From positions 1-64,000 of the forward strand of contig JAFVUF010000015.1 of NCBI GenBank assembly GCA_017502875.1: a stretch of DNA of 64,000 nucleotides, written 5' to 3'. The position numbers and the translations under genes were made by a program. The notes under the pieces were generated by a model. That model searched no databases. It was not told the origin of the DNA and saw only the letters and a list, made by a program, of their open reading frames with translations. Shown piece by piece: positions 5,868-13,726 of the stretch. Positions within the stretch are counted from its first letter, which is position 1. Every line of letters starts with the position of its first letter. Source of the stretch: Clostridia bacterium (lineage in GTDB: Bacteria; Bacillota; Clostridia; Oscillospirales; CAG-272).

Positions 5868-7469
5868 ATGAAATGTAAAGAGCAAAGCAGATTGATCGCG
5901 GCACTGTATACCAGACTCAGTGACGACGATGAAAAAGATGGAACCAGTGTTTCTATTGAAACGCAGGAAAAGATTTTAACCGATTTTTGTAAACAACACA
6001 ATATTTGTATTTACGATGTTTATATAGACGACGGATTTACGGGAACGAACTTCAATCGTCCGGATTTCAAACGAATGATGGAGGACGTAAATGTCAAACG
6101 AGTAAATGTGGTTATTGTAAAAGACCTTTCCCGTTTTGGCAGAAACTATTTGCAGGTTGGTTTTTACATCAGCGATATTTTCCCGCAAATGAACGTTCGT
6201 TTTATAGCCATCGGTGATGATGTTGACACGGCTCGCGGAGATACCGACTATGACTTGATGCTTCCCATCAAAAACGTATTCAATGAGTATTTTCCCGCAG
6301 ACTGCTCCAGAAAGATCAAGCAGGCATTCATTACGAAAGCAATGAATGGAGAATATATCGGCTCATTTGCCGTTTACGGATTGCTTAAAACCCAAGAGGA
6401 CAAGCACATCTTGGAAATCAATCCGGAAGTAAGTCCAAATGTCATATGGATTTTTGAAATGGCGGCATATCAGGGCTACGGATATAACAAAATAGCGACT
6501 GTATTAAAAGAGCATAAAATACTTACTCCTGCGGCATACCGAGCGCAAATGCTAAAGAGACCTTATGACAAGGATCCTTATGATTGGAATTTGACTTCTG
6601 TATATAAAATACTGAACGATAAGACCTATCTTGGATACTTGATCAGCGGTAAGCGCAGAAAAGCATCCTTTAAGAGTAAGCGAATCATCAGAAATGCCGA
6701 AGAGGATTGTATTGTGTTGCCGGGTGTAATACCGCAGCTCATCACCCAACAGCTATGGGACGATGCACACGCAAAGCTTGATAGCCGAAAGAGAGAGGGA
6801 ACGAGCGGGTTTCATAATATCTTTGCTGGGTTGATTAAATGTGACAAGTGTGGACATGCCCTCGGTATCGCAAACGCATCCGACAGAAAGAATTACTACG
6901 TTTGCAACACCTATAAGAAAAAGGGACCCGAAGTATGCTCAAGCCACTACATAATGTATCACGAGTTATACGATGCAATCTTGCAGGATATCAATTCTGT
7001 GTTGGCTATGGTTCGGGATAACCGAGAGGCATTTATAGAGAGGGTATTACATAAGGTTAGTTGTGAATCCGATTCTGAGGATGCTCGTATTGAAAACGAG
7101 ATTGCTATGCTTGAGGCGAAAATTGCGGAGCTTGACCGCAAGTTTGAACGCCTTTACGACGATAGGTTTAACGGTATGTTATCGGATCGAAAGTTTCAAG
7201 AGCTATCTGCCAAATGCGAGGCGGAGCAGGATGAAGCGAGAGAGAGAAGGGCAGCTCTTGTTAAGAAGCAAAATTCCTCTCAAGCAACCGCCTATAGTAC
7301 TGAGCAGTTCATAGCAATGGCTGAAAAAATGGAAACTATCACTGAGTTAGACGATGAGATTCTCAATCGTCTTATTCAATCCGTTATTGTTGGAGATCGT
7401 ATCAAGGGGGGCGGCGTCACAGAGCAACATATTAGGATCAATTACAAATTTATCGGAGAAATCGCATAA
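5868..7469 (+). CDS. Large serine recombinase (site-specific integrase)
   Basis: The 533-aa protein has the full large-serine-recombinase layout. It starts with a resolvase catalytic domain (AALYTRLSDDDEKDG, nucleophile probably Ser18; VIVKDLSRFGRNYL). The recombinase domain follows (about 165-290, with NLTSVYKILNDKTYLGYLIS), then a zinc ribbon with Cys pairs CDKCG and CNTY..EVC near 325-360, and a long C-terminal coiled coil. These enzymes integrate and excise elements between short, dissimilar att sites. The frame is intact, so activity is plausible. It is the last gene before a tRNA-Asn fragment, which is unusual because tRNA 3' ends are more typical targets of tyrosine integrases. The start is supported by GAGGTAAAA. 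Confidence 0.93.
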   Translation: MKCKEQSRLIAALYTRLSDDDEKDGTSVSIETQEKILTDFCKQHNICIYDVYIDDGFTGTNFNRPDFKRMMEDVNVKRVNVVIVKDLSRFGRNYLQVGFYISDIFPQMNVRFIAIGDDVDTARGDTDYDLMLPIKNVFNEYFPADCSRKIKQAFITKAMNGEYIGSFAVYGLLKTQEDKHILEINPEVSPNVIWIFEMAAYQGYGYNKIATVLKEHKILTPAAYRAQMLKRPYDKDPYDWNLTSVYKILNDKTYLGYLISGKRRKASFKSKRIIRNAEEDCIVLPGVIPQLITQQLWDDAHAKLDSRKREGTSGFHNIFAGLIKCDKCGHALGIANASDRKNYYVCNTYKKKGPEVCSSHYIMYHELYDAILQDINSVLAMVRDNREAFIERVLHKVSCESDSEDARIENEIAMLEAKIAELDRKFERLYDDRFNGMLSDRKFQELSAKCEAEQDEARERRAALVKKQNSSQATAYSTEQFIAMAEKMETITELDDEILNRLIQSVIVGDRIKGGGVTEQHIRINYKFIGEIA

Positions 7470-7537
7470 TAAAACGCTTTAATTATATGAAGTTGTTTGC
7501 AAAAACTATCCAAAGATTAAAAAGTTGCAAAAACCTA

Positions 7538-7605
7538 TTGACTTTTTTAGAAAAAGGTGCTATAATATACAAGTAAAGAAAATATGTGTTCCCCCCGAAC
7601 ACATA
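7538..7605 (+). promoter_or_regulatory. Strong promoter followed by a perfect C-loop hairpin
   Basis: TTGACT (7538-7543), a 17-nt spacer and TATAAT (7561-7566) form a near-consensus promoter with no gene behind it. The transcript would open with TATGTGTTC (7583-7591) pairing perfectly with GAACACATA (7597-7605) around a CCCCC loop, then read through the tRNA fragment to the terminator at 7717-7757. A short non-coding RNA of about 180 nt is possible. Confidence 0.5.
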
Positions 7606-7625
7606 GGGCTGAACGTAAAGAGAGT

Positions 7626-7656
7626 TTTTGCTGAAGTTGTAACACTAACTACAGCA

Positions 7657-7658
<2 letters not shown>
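7626..7658. repeat. Imperfect dyad next to the tRNA fragment, candidate recombination site
   Basis: TTGCTG.AGTT and AACT.CAGCAA form an imperfect inverted repeat about a centre near GTAACACT. It abuts the tRNA-Asn 3' fragment and lies about 160 nt after the serine recombinase stop codon. Its size and symmetry fit a recombinase attachment site. Confidence 0.35.
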
Positions 7659-7691
<33 letters not shown>

Positions 7692-7716
7692 TAATGGGGC
7701 AACAATTTTGCACCCT

Positions 7717-7757
7717 AACACAAAAGTCCTTGATTTTCAAGGGCTTTTTGTGTTTTT
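7717..7757 (+). terminator. Terminator downstream of the tRNA fragment
   Basis: AACACAAAAGTCCTTGA pairs with CAAGGGCTTTTTGTGTT around TTTT, followed by T. It was probably the original tRNA-Asn terminator. Confidence 0.75.
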
Positions 7758-7839
7758 AGGGGTAAAAAACAACCCTCTTTCACCATTGCACTTTTTCTTG
7801 AATCTTTTGGACTTGAACCTGTGACTTTGCGGAAGTATA

Positions 7840-7868
7840 TTGAAAAGATAGTAATTTTATGATATAAT
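7840..7868 (+). promoter_or_regulatory. Promoter of the 217-aa membrane protein
   Basis: TTGAAA (7840-7845), 17 nt, TATAAT (7863-7868). The -10 overlaps an upstream ATG at 7867, which rules that codon out as the start. Confidence 0.7.
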
Positions 7869-7890
7869 GAAAGCGAAAGAAGGTGACATT

Positions 7891-8544
7891 ATGAAAAAAG
7901 AGAGCAGGTCATCTCTAAATGTGTTTCGAATCGTTTTTTTTGTGATATTCTTGATATTGGTTTGTTTGGGCATCATCTTTAACTTCAAGGATGAGATGCT
8001 TGCTTGGACAACCTTCGCGTTTCTCCTTTTTCTCATCCATTTTATGATTGTCCATTGGTCACCATATAACCCAAAAGCGAAGCATATGAAATATTTATCT
8101 GTTGAAAACAAAGTATTAGCTAAGCTTCTTATTTCTAAACGAAATTTTTATATTGACGGATATGTGAAAGTGGCAGACCGCAAGAAAATATCATTATTAA
8201 GTGTAATCTTGTATATCTGGGAAGCTCTTTTGCTGATTGCTACAGTTATATTACAAATCATTTCGCCCATACCCTGCACTCCATATATATTTCGAATTCC
8301 GAGTAGACGAGGACATACTACCGAGATTGTTTTAAGTTCACTTAACATTAAAATTCCTTTGTTGCTCTGCACCATTACGGCATTTTCTATGTTTTGCGGA
8401 GTTTTGCTTTGGATTACTGTTGGACTAATCAAATTGAAAGAGAAGACAACAAAGCTAAAATGGGAACTGTTGTTTTTTATATTGTTTGATATATTATGTT
8501 TTACAATACTGGCAATCTTGTTATTAGGACTTTTTAGAAAATAA
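7891..8544 (+). CDS. Integral membrane protein of unknown function, 217 aa
   Basis: The start at 7891 is chosen because it follows AAAGAAGGTGAC and because the in-frame ATG at 7867 lies in the -10 box. Five hydrophobic segments are visible (for example FRIVFFVIFLILVCLGIIF near the start and LLFFILFDILCFTILAILLL at the end), with a basic cytoplasmic loop after the second. Base composition is more A/T-rich than that of the housekeeping genes, which suggests acquired DNA. No family is recognised. It is the first gene on the host side of the tRNA scar. Confidence 0.6.
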   Translation: MKKESRSSLNVFRIVFFVIFLILVCLGIIFNFKDEMLAWTTFAFLLFLIHFMIVHWSPYNPKAKHMKYLSVENKVLAKLLISKRNFYIDGYVKVADRKKISLLSVILYIWEALLLIATVILQIISPIPCTPYIFRIPSRRGHTTEIVLSSLNIKIPLLLCTITAFSMFCGVLLWITVGLIKLKEKTTKLKWELLFFILFDILCFTILAILLLGLFRK

Positions 8545-8573
8545 CAACGGTTCGATTCTGTTGGGGTAACTCA

Positions 8574-8606
8574 GAAAAAAGCACTTGCTTTCGCAAGTGC
8601 TTTTTT
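8574..8606. terminator. Bidirectional terminator
   Basis: AAAAAAGCACTTGC and GCAAGTGCTTTTTT form a perfect stem around TTTC. Confidence 0.85.
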
Positions 8607-8610
8607 CAAC

Positions 8611-8785
8611 GAAATTTGCCCTTCTGGCAAGTGAAATAGCTTCGCTGTGAAATATTTGCTTTGCAAATGTGAAATATTCGCTGCGCGAATGTGGGCAAAT
8701 TTCATTTCACATTGCGACGAAGGAGCAATATTTCACAATTTTCGTAAGAAAATTATTTCACATTCGGCATTGCCGAATATTTCAC
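8611..8785. repeat. Palindromic hairpin array with GTGAAATA linkers
   Basis: Three GTGAAATA linkers (8631, 8647, 8669) alternate with short hairpins (for example TTTGC/GCAAA and TTCGC/GCGAA). The linker then recurs in the opposite orientation as TATTTCAC (8729, 8754, 8778, plus ATTTCAC at 8704) with more hairpins. A perfect 11-bp inverted repeat, GAAATTTGCCC (8611-8621) and GGGCAAATTTC (8693-8703), closes the first half. The whole can fold into a many-armed structure and encodes no convincing protein. Confidence 0.7.
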
Positions 8786-8814
8786 TTGAAAGAATAGTGG
8801 ATTTATGTTATAAT
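8786..8814 (+). promoter_or_regulatory. Promoter of the 68-aa membrane protein
   Basis: TTGAAA (8786-8791), 17 nt, TATAAT (8809-8814), beginning immediately after the hairpin array. Confidence 0.7.
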
Positions 8815-8837
8815 AAAAGAAAGGAAGGCGGTGTTTT

Positions 8838-9044
8838 ATGGAGGATTTACAAATTGTTTTACATATAATTGAACTATGTTTATTTTTATTTACACTCTTT
8901 TGGATTTCCCAAAAGAATACGAGATATATTCAAAGACAACCATTCAAAGCAATAGTAATTGGCACTATATTGGTTACAATCTTAGGTGGTGTTGCACTCT
9001 GTATATTTGATATTATTTTGTTTTTTATGGAGTTGTCATTTTGA
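8838..9044 (+). CDS. Small membrane protein, 68 aa
   Basis: ATG at 8838 follows AAGGAAGGCGGTG. The product has two membrane segments (IIELCLFLFTLFWIS and AIVIGTILVTILGGVALCIF) joined by a short basic loop. It has no recognised family and stands alone between the hairpin array and the structured RNA. Candidates include a stress or toxin-like small membrane protein, but nothing specific supports either. Confidence 0.55.
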   Translation: MEDLQIVLHIIELCLFLFTLFWISQKNTRYIQRQPFKAIVIGTILVTILGGVALCIFDIILFFMELSF

Positions 9045-9061
9045 CCTCCAAACTCACTTGT

Positions 9062-9095
9062 ATAGGTCTATAATTACTTTGCTTATAGACCTTTA
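9062..9095 (+). terminator. Perfect 10-bp hairpin after the small membrane protein
   Basis: AGGTCTATAA (9064-9073) pairs with TTATAGACCT (9083-9092). The T-tract is weak. It overlaps the presumed promoter of the RNA gene that follows, so it may be an operator instead. Confidence 0.5.
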
Positions 9096-9105
9096 CTATA
9101 ATTTA

Positions 9106-9418
9106 TAACAGTTTCTTAAAAAAGATAGCTGAGATGCTAATATCGGTGTCGGGATAACGACCTGTTTATATCGGGAACTGTTGGGTTTACCCTTAAAGTT
9201 TAACACAGTGAGCGCCGTTTTGGGAAGTTTGATGCGCTTATAAAAGCTGAACCCGTGGTAGTACACGAATAGGGAACGTGTCATGAAAGTGCAACACGAA
9301 CTGAGGCTACAAAATGAATTAGCTATTGTTTTGTAGTAACCGCAAAGGTTAACGTCGTCAGAAGGAACTTCCAAAATAAAAAACAAGACAGTTAGTATAA
9401 TGCTAACTGTCTTTTATT
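9106..9418 (+). ncRNA. Large structured non-coding RNA, possibly raiA-type
   Basis: About 300 nt follow a TATAAT (9097-9102) and end in a terminator, AAGACAGTTAG (9385-9395) / CTAACTGTCTT (9403-9413) plus T's. Local helices include GTCG/CGAC around GGATAA (from 9148), AGCGC/GCGCT (from 9211), ACACG/CGTGT (from 9263), CTACAAAA/TTTTGTAG (from 9307) and TAACC/GGTTA (from 9337). GGGTT at about 9183 can also pair with AACCC at about 9250. A 96-aa reverse frame over this region has no ribosome binding site and is probably chance. The size, ornate folding and Clostridia context recall the raiA RNA family. That name is from memory and tentative. Confidence 0.55.
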
Positions 9419-9420
9419 TA

Positions 9421-9482
9421 CTCCGATAGGCGCAACATCATTTGAACGAAGGTAAGCGTAGCGAGAACATCATTATCCGTTT
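9421..9482. repeat. Degenerate hairpin-linker element (AACATCA type)
   Basis: AACATCATTTG, an imperfect hairpin around GAACGAAGG..GCGTAGCG, then AACATCATTATCCG. In reverse complement this matches the TGATGTT-linked array at 62731-62800, including its terminal CGGATAA. Confidence 0.45.
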
Positions 9483-9535
9483 ATAGACACATAGAACGTT
9501 TTTTTATATTACATTTGATTTCAGGGGGAAGTTCA

Positions 9536-9564
9536 TTGACAACTAAGAGAAAATATGGTACAAT
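9536..9564 (+). promoter_or_regulatory. Promoter of the GH43-like/esterase pair
   Basis: TTGACA (9536-9541), 17 nt, TACAAT (9559-9564). The leader is about 80 nt. Confidence 0.75.
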
Positions 9565-9653
9565 GTGTAATATAATAACTGAAATAATGTTATTTTTTAT
9601 TATGAACCAAAAGTAATTTATGCTAAAAAACAGAAACACAAACGGGGTTGAAA

Positions 9654-10721
9654 ATGAAAAATCTGAATAACTGTATTAAAAACGGAGCGCCGATGTATGA
9701 TGTAGACGGAAAGCGTATTCATGCGCAGTTTCCGCACATGCTTTATCATAACGGCAAATACTATTTATACGGAAGCAACAAGGAGTTCTCTAACGGAACG
9801 GGAATTTGGCACTGGGGTGTAAAAATGTATGAGTCGGAGGACTTATATAATTGGAAAGAGGTAGGTATTATTATACCGCCAAACGAAAATGACGTTAATT
9901 CTCCCTTGCATCCGCGCAAAACTATGGACGCGCCCTGTATCATATATAACCGTAAGACAGATAAGTGGGTATGCTGGCTGATTGAAATGAATGAGAAAAA
10001 AGCGTATACCTTGGTCTCCGACTCTCTGTTCGGCCCGTATCGTTTTTCAGGGGAAGGCTTTTTCCCTTGTGGCTTAACCGTAGGTGATTTTGATATTGCC
10101 GAGGCAGATGACGGCAAGGCGTATATTTATTTTAACAATCCGCACAAGCGTGTTATCTGCGGTGAGCTTACCGAGGATTATACGGCTACTACGGGAAAAT
10201 ATACGGCAATCCTTGAACGTCCGCAGGGTGTTCCCTATGTAAGAGAGGCTCCCGCGCACTTTCAGCGAGACGGCAAGAGCTATTTAATTACCTCCGGCAC
10301 TACCGCTTTTTTCCCAAATCCCTCGGAAATTGCTGTCGGTAAGCATCTTGGGGAATACGTAACCTTAGGAGACCCACACGTTGACGATGAAACAAAAACC
10401 TCATTCCATTCGCAAGTAAGAAGTGTGTTTAAGGTTCCAGGTAAAAAAGATTTATACATCGCCTTGGCGGACAGATGGCTGCCTGAATATATGCACGTTC
10501 CTTATGAAAAGGTAAGAGACTGGTTTTATGCATGGCATCATGACGCAACAAAGGAGCAGCTTGAAGCTATTAGGCGCGAGGGCGATGAATATAACATTAT
10601 CCAGAATACTATGAGGCAGGACGTTTCAATTGCCGAATACGTATTTTTGCCGATTGTTTTTGATAAAGAAATACCCTCTATATATTGGAGAGAAGAGTGG
10701 TCTCTTGAAGAATTTGAATGA
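9654..10721 (+). CDS. GH43-like five-bladed beta-propeller glycosidase
   Basis: The 355-aa product resembles the GH43 beta-propeller, in particular GH43_24-type enzymes (exo-beta-1,3-galactanase group). It opens GKRIHAQFPHMLYHNGKYYL, where the usual first catalytic Asp is absent, as in that subfamily. VGDFDIAEADDGKAYIYF (about 143-160) gives the conserved Asp, and YVREAPAHFQRDGKSYL (about 190-206) the likely general-acid Glu. No signal peptide is present, so it should act inside the cell on imported oligosaccharides. ATG at 9654 is preferred to the TTG at 9648 because GGGG lies at proper spacing. An esterase follows 79 nt later, probably in the same transcript. The substrate is not known. Confidence 0.7.
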   Translation: MKNLNNCIKNGAPMYDVDGKRIHAQFPHMLYHNGKYYLYGSNKEFSNGTGIWHWGVKMYESEDLYNWKEVGIIIPPNENDVNSPLHPRKTMDAPCIIYNRKTDKWVCWLIEMNEKKAYTLVSDSLFGPYRFSGEGFFPCGLTVGDFDIAEADDGKAYIYFNNPHKRVICGELTEDYTATTGKYTAILERPQGVPYVREAPAHFQRDGKSYLITSGTTAFFPNPSEIAVGKHLGEYVTLGDPHVDDETKTSFHSQVRSVFKVPGKKDLYIALADRWLPEYMHVPYEKVRDWFYAWHHDATKEQLEAIRREGDEYNIIQNTMRQDVSIAEYVFLPIVFDKEIPSIYWREEWSLEEFE

Positions 10722-10800
10722 TAAATGTGTAATTTAACCCTCTAAAAAACATATTTCGTTACGTAAATAATTAAAACACCGATGGTGGAAAGGATAAAAA

Positions 10801-11781
10801 ATGAAGTTAGCAAATATTTTTTCAGACAATACGGTATTCCAGGCAGAAAAGCCAATGCGGTTTTTTGGCGAAGGCTCAGGTGTTGTTGTTATATCTTTCA
10901 ACAATCAGTCTTACGAAAAATCAGTTGAAGATAAATGGGTGATAGAGCTTCCCGCGCAGCCCTACGGCGGACCTGTTGATATAACGGTTAGCTTGAACGG
11001 CGACAAGAAAGTATTAAAAAACATTGCTTTCGGAGACGTGTATTTATGCGCCGGGCAGTCTAATATGCAATTTATGATTGACGAAGAGGTTGACACTACC
11101 CCGTTTAATGATGATGAGAAAATACGTTATTTTGTAACGGATAGAATTGAAAAATACGAAGGACTGAAAAGTGTCGATGGCTGGAAGGTGTGCAAGGTAA
11201 GTGAAGTCGGCGCATGGTCTGCGTTAGGACTGCATATGGCGCAAAGAATTCGCGAAAAAAAGGATGTTTATATTGGATTAGTTGGCTGTTTTCAGGGCGC
11301 GTCGGCTATTCAGAGCTGGATGCCCGAAAGAAAGCTTGACAGCAGTGTTTATGTCCCGATAGAAGAACGTCATAAAGATGTAACCGATAGCGTTTATTCG
11401 CAGTGGAACGGAAATTCGGATTTATATAAGCACACCTTTTTACCGATAGCGCCTTTTTCGTTTAACAGTGTAATTTGGTATCAGGGAGAAAGCAATACGA
11501 GCGCGGCGGAAGGCAAAGTGTATACGCAGCTTTTATCAAAAATGATAGATGCTTGGAGAGAAGATTTATTAAGTGAAGCTCTGCCTTTTGTAGTCATTGA
11601 AATTTGTGATTTCGATATGCGCGATGATGACGAGTGGAGAGCAATACAAGCATGTCAGCAAGAAATTCAGAATGTAAAAGCGAATGTAAAAACTGTAACA
11701 AGTAAGGATGTTTGCGAAAGCTGGCAAATCCACCCGGGCAATAAGGAAAAGCTTGCTAAAAAGGTAGCTGACGTTTTATAG
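10801..11781 (+). CDS. Sialate O-acetylesterase-like SGNH hydrolase
   Basis: The 326-aa protein shows the SGNH/SASA layout: GDVYLCAGQSNMQF (about 79-92) with the catalytic Ser, SVIWYQGESNT (about 222-232), and a C-terminal block SWQIHPGNK (about 309-317) with the likely catalytic His. It is shorter than many family members and lacks a signal peptide, so it is probably cytosolic. Family enzymes remove acetyl groups from sialic acids or from plant polysaccharide fragments. Next to a GH43-like glycosidase, deacetylation of an imported oligosaccharide is a reasonable guess. AAAGGATAAAA precedes the ATG. Confidence 0.75.
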   Translation: MKLANIFSDNTVFQAEKPMRFFGEGSGVVVISFNNQSYEKSVEDKWVIELPAQPYGGPVDITVSLNGDKKVLKNIAFGDVYLCAGQSNMQFMIDEEVDTTPFNDDEKIRYFVTDRIEKYEGLKSVDGWKVCKVSEVGAWSALGLHMAQRIREKKDVYIGLVGCFQGASAIQSWMPERKLDSSVYVPIEERHKDVTDSVYSQWNGNSDLYKHTFLPIAPFSFNSVIWYQGESNTSAAEGKVYTQLLSKMIDAWREDLLSEALPFVVIEICDFDMRDDDEWRAIQACQQEIQNVKANVKTVTSKDVCESWQIHPGNKEKLAKKVADVL

Positions 11782-11824
11782 TTTCGCGGATTTATTTTCC
11801 TAATTAACTTTAATTTTATAAAAA

Positions 11825-11855
11825 AACGGGCTGTCGCAAAATTCGACAGCCCGTT
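11825..11855. terminator. Bidirectional terminator, CTGTCG family
   Basis: AACGGGCTGTCG and CGACAGCCCGTT pair perfectly between the convergent esterase and trpB genes. Confidence 0.85.
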
Positions 11856-11859
11856 ATAT

Positions 11860-13080
11860 TTATCTTATACCGTAATTTTCTATAATATAATCCATATCCT
11901 TATCGCCTCTGCCGGAGAGGTTGATAAGGACTGAACCGTGCTCCATCGTCTTTGCGAGCTTCATACCGTAGGCTACGGCGTGCGAGCTTTCGATAGCGGG
12001 AATGATACCCTCAAGGCGCGAAAGCTTAAAGAAGGCGTCGATGGTCTCCTCGTCGTCGATAACGTCGTACTTAACTCTGCCCATTTCCTGAAGAAACGCG
12101 TGCTCAGGACCTGAGGAGGGATAGTCAAGTCCGCTGGCTACCGAATACACGGGCGCAGGCTCGCCGTTTTCGTCCTTTAACATAATGCTGTTGAAGCCGT
12201 GCATAACTCCCTCGGTTCCGTATTTAAGGCTTGCGGCGTGGTCGCCAAGCTTTGGACCTCTGCCGAGAGGCTCTATACCGTATATGTCAACGGGGTCATT
12301 GAGGAAGCCCGAAAACAGCCCCATTGCGTTTGAGCCTCCGCCTACGCAAGCGACTATGGCGCTCGGAAGGTGTCCGGTCATCTCGATAAACTGCTCTCTC
12401 GACTCTATTCCGACTACGCTCTGGAAATCACGAACCATCATCGGAAAGGGGTGCGGACCAAGCACCGAGCCTATGCAGTAAATACTGTCCTTATATTCCT
12501 TGCTATATGCGTCAAAGGCGGCGTCAACCGCCTCCTTCAAGGTTTGAAGTCCGTGGGTAACCTCAATAACGTTTGCGCCGAGTATCTTCATTCTTGCGAC
12601 GTTTGGCGCCTGCTTTTTTATATCGACAGAGCCCATATAAATATCACATTCAAGACCGAAGTAAGCCGCCGCCGTTGCGAGCGCTACGCCGTGCTGACCT
12701 GCTCCCGTCTCCGCTATGACCTTTTTCTTACCCATATACTTTGCGAGCAGCGCCTCGCCCATACAGTGATTGAGCTTATGCGCGCCGCTGTGATTTAAAT
12801 CCTCGCGCTTTGCGTAGAGCTGTACCTTGCCGCCGAGCAAGTCGGAAAGTCTTTCAAGATGAGTAACGGGGGTAGGACGTCCCTGAAACTCCTTTCTTAT
12901 TCTGCGAAGCTCCGCTATAAACTTTCTGCTCTGGCAGATAGAGTAGTACGCTTCTGTAATCTCCGCCATAGCTGCCTTTAATTTGTCGTCGATATACACT
13001 CCGCCGTATTTACCGAAGTAACCGTTTTTATCGGGGTAGTTATTAAAATAAGTGTCGTAATTAATTCCGTTTAATTCCAT
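11860..13080 (-). CDS. trpB: Tryptophan synthase beta subunit
   Basis: The 406-aa protein is a full-length TrpB of the TrpB1 type, which condenses indole and serine using PLP. The PLP lysine lies in [18 protein letters not shown] (about 96-113). [17 protein letters not shown] and the phosphate-binding [13 protein letters not shown] are intact. No trpA or other trp gene is adjacent, so this is a solitary trpB that may salvage indole or pair with TrpA elsewhere. Expression is controlled by the T-box leader at 13193-13476, consistent with sensing of uncharged tRNA-Trp. Confidence 0.95.
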   Translation of the reverse strand: MELNGINYDTYFNNYPDKNGYFGKYGGVYIDDKLKAAMAEITEAYYSICQSRKFIAELRRIRKEFQGRPTPVTHLERLSDLLGGKVQLYAKREDLNHSGAHKLNHCMGEALLAKYMGKKKVIAETGAGQHGVALATAAAYFGLECDIYMGSVDIKKQAPNVARMKILGANVIEVTHGLQTLKEAVDAAFDAYSKEYKDSIYCIGSVLGPHPFPMMVRDFQSVVGIESREQFIEMTGHLPSAIVACVGGGSNAMGLFSGFLNDPVDIYGIEPLGRGPKLGDHAASLKYGTEGVMHGFNSIMLKDENGEPAPVYSVASGLDYPSSGPEHAFLQEMGRVKYDVIDDEETIDAFFKLSRLEGIIPAIESSHAVAYGMKLAKTMEHGSVLINLSGRGDKDMDYIIENYGIR

Positions 13081-13192
13081 TTTTTATTCTCCTGAAAATA
13101 TATGTATATAGATTTGTATGCAGTTTGTTTTAAGTTTGACGTTCACCATCGTTTAGTAAGCGGTATCATTTTTTAAGTCCTCTTTTGAAAAT

Positions 13193-13476
13193 AAAAATAG
13201 CCCTTAACAGATAAAATCTGTCAAGGACGAATAAAAACACTTTATCCGCGGTGCCACCTTGCTTCATTCGCTTACGAATGCTCCTTTTAGGGTACAGTCA
13301 TACCCCCGACAACTGACGTATGTCGCTAAAACGTCGCGTAATACTAAGGCGTATCGCCCTTTGTTACGCGCCCTCAGCGGCCCATTTGCCGACCTGTATC
13401 CTGCCCGATTTCCAGCGCCGCGGGCTCTCTGTGAGGTCAAATATCGGCTTTATCTCCGCTTCAACGGTTTATTTAC
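13193..13476 (-). promoter_or_regulatory. T-box leader controlling trpB
   Basis: On the minus strand the hallmark T-box sequence AAGGTGGCACCGCGG lies at 13260-13246. It is followed by the terminator pair CCTTGACAGAT / ATCTGTTAAGGG (13226-13216 and 13212-13201) and a U tract. Upstream is a long stem-I region with a candidate Trp specifier codon TGG at 13414-13412 (GCTGGAAAT context). Uncharged tRNA would stabilise the antiterminator and allow trpB transcription. Confidence 0.9.
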
Positions 13477-13482
13477 GGTATT

Positions 13483-13511
13483 AGTATAACACTAAAAAAT
13501 AGTTTTGTCAA
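13483..13511 (-). promoter_or_regulatory. Promoter of the T-box/trpB transcript
   Basis: TTGACA (13511-13506), 17 nt, TATACT (13488-13483) on the minus strand, just upstream of the T-box. Confidence 0.85.
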
Positions 13512-13655
13512 GGGCTTTTATTAAACTTCCTCAGCTTTTACCCTTGACATAAGTGTAAAACGGTGTGATATACCGAGGTGTATATGCTTAATACCGATGC
13601 GTCGGGTATAAAATAACGTTATATTGGTTATTGGTAATAAAAATAGCTCGCGGGA

Positions 13656-13684
13656 TTGACATTTTTTGTGCATTAGTATATAAT
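13656..13684 (+). promoter_or_regulatory. Promoter of the 126-aa protein
   Basis: TTGACA (13656-13661), 17 nt, TATAAT (13679-13684), both consensus. The preceding 140 nt (13512-13655) hold a second, poorer TTGACA at about 13547 and nothing else that I recognise. Confidence 0.8.
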
Positions 13685-13726
13685 AATTACAGAAACCCTA
13701 ATACATAAAAAGGAGGATATCCCCCT

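Noticed and set aside
7800..7835. Sequence resembling the reverse strand of a tRNA T-arm (GGACTTGAACCTGTGAC)
   Set aside because: No five-base T-stem forms and no other tRNA arm is present. It may be a decayed tRNA remnant, but this cannot be supported.
8611..8785. CRISPR array
   Set aside because: The repeated word is only 8 nt, it changes orientation, and the spacers are self-complementary. No cas gene is nearby.
9096..9386. 96-codon minus-strand frame over the structured RNA
   Set aside because: No ribosome binding site is present, and the region has many helices and a plus-strand terminator, which fit an RNA gene better.
13259..13489. 76-codon plus-strand frame
   Set aside because: It lies within the T-box leader of trpB, whose conserved elements explain the sequence.
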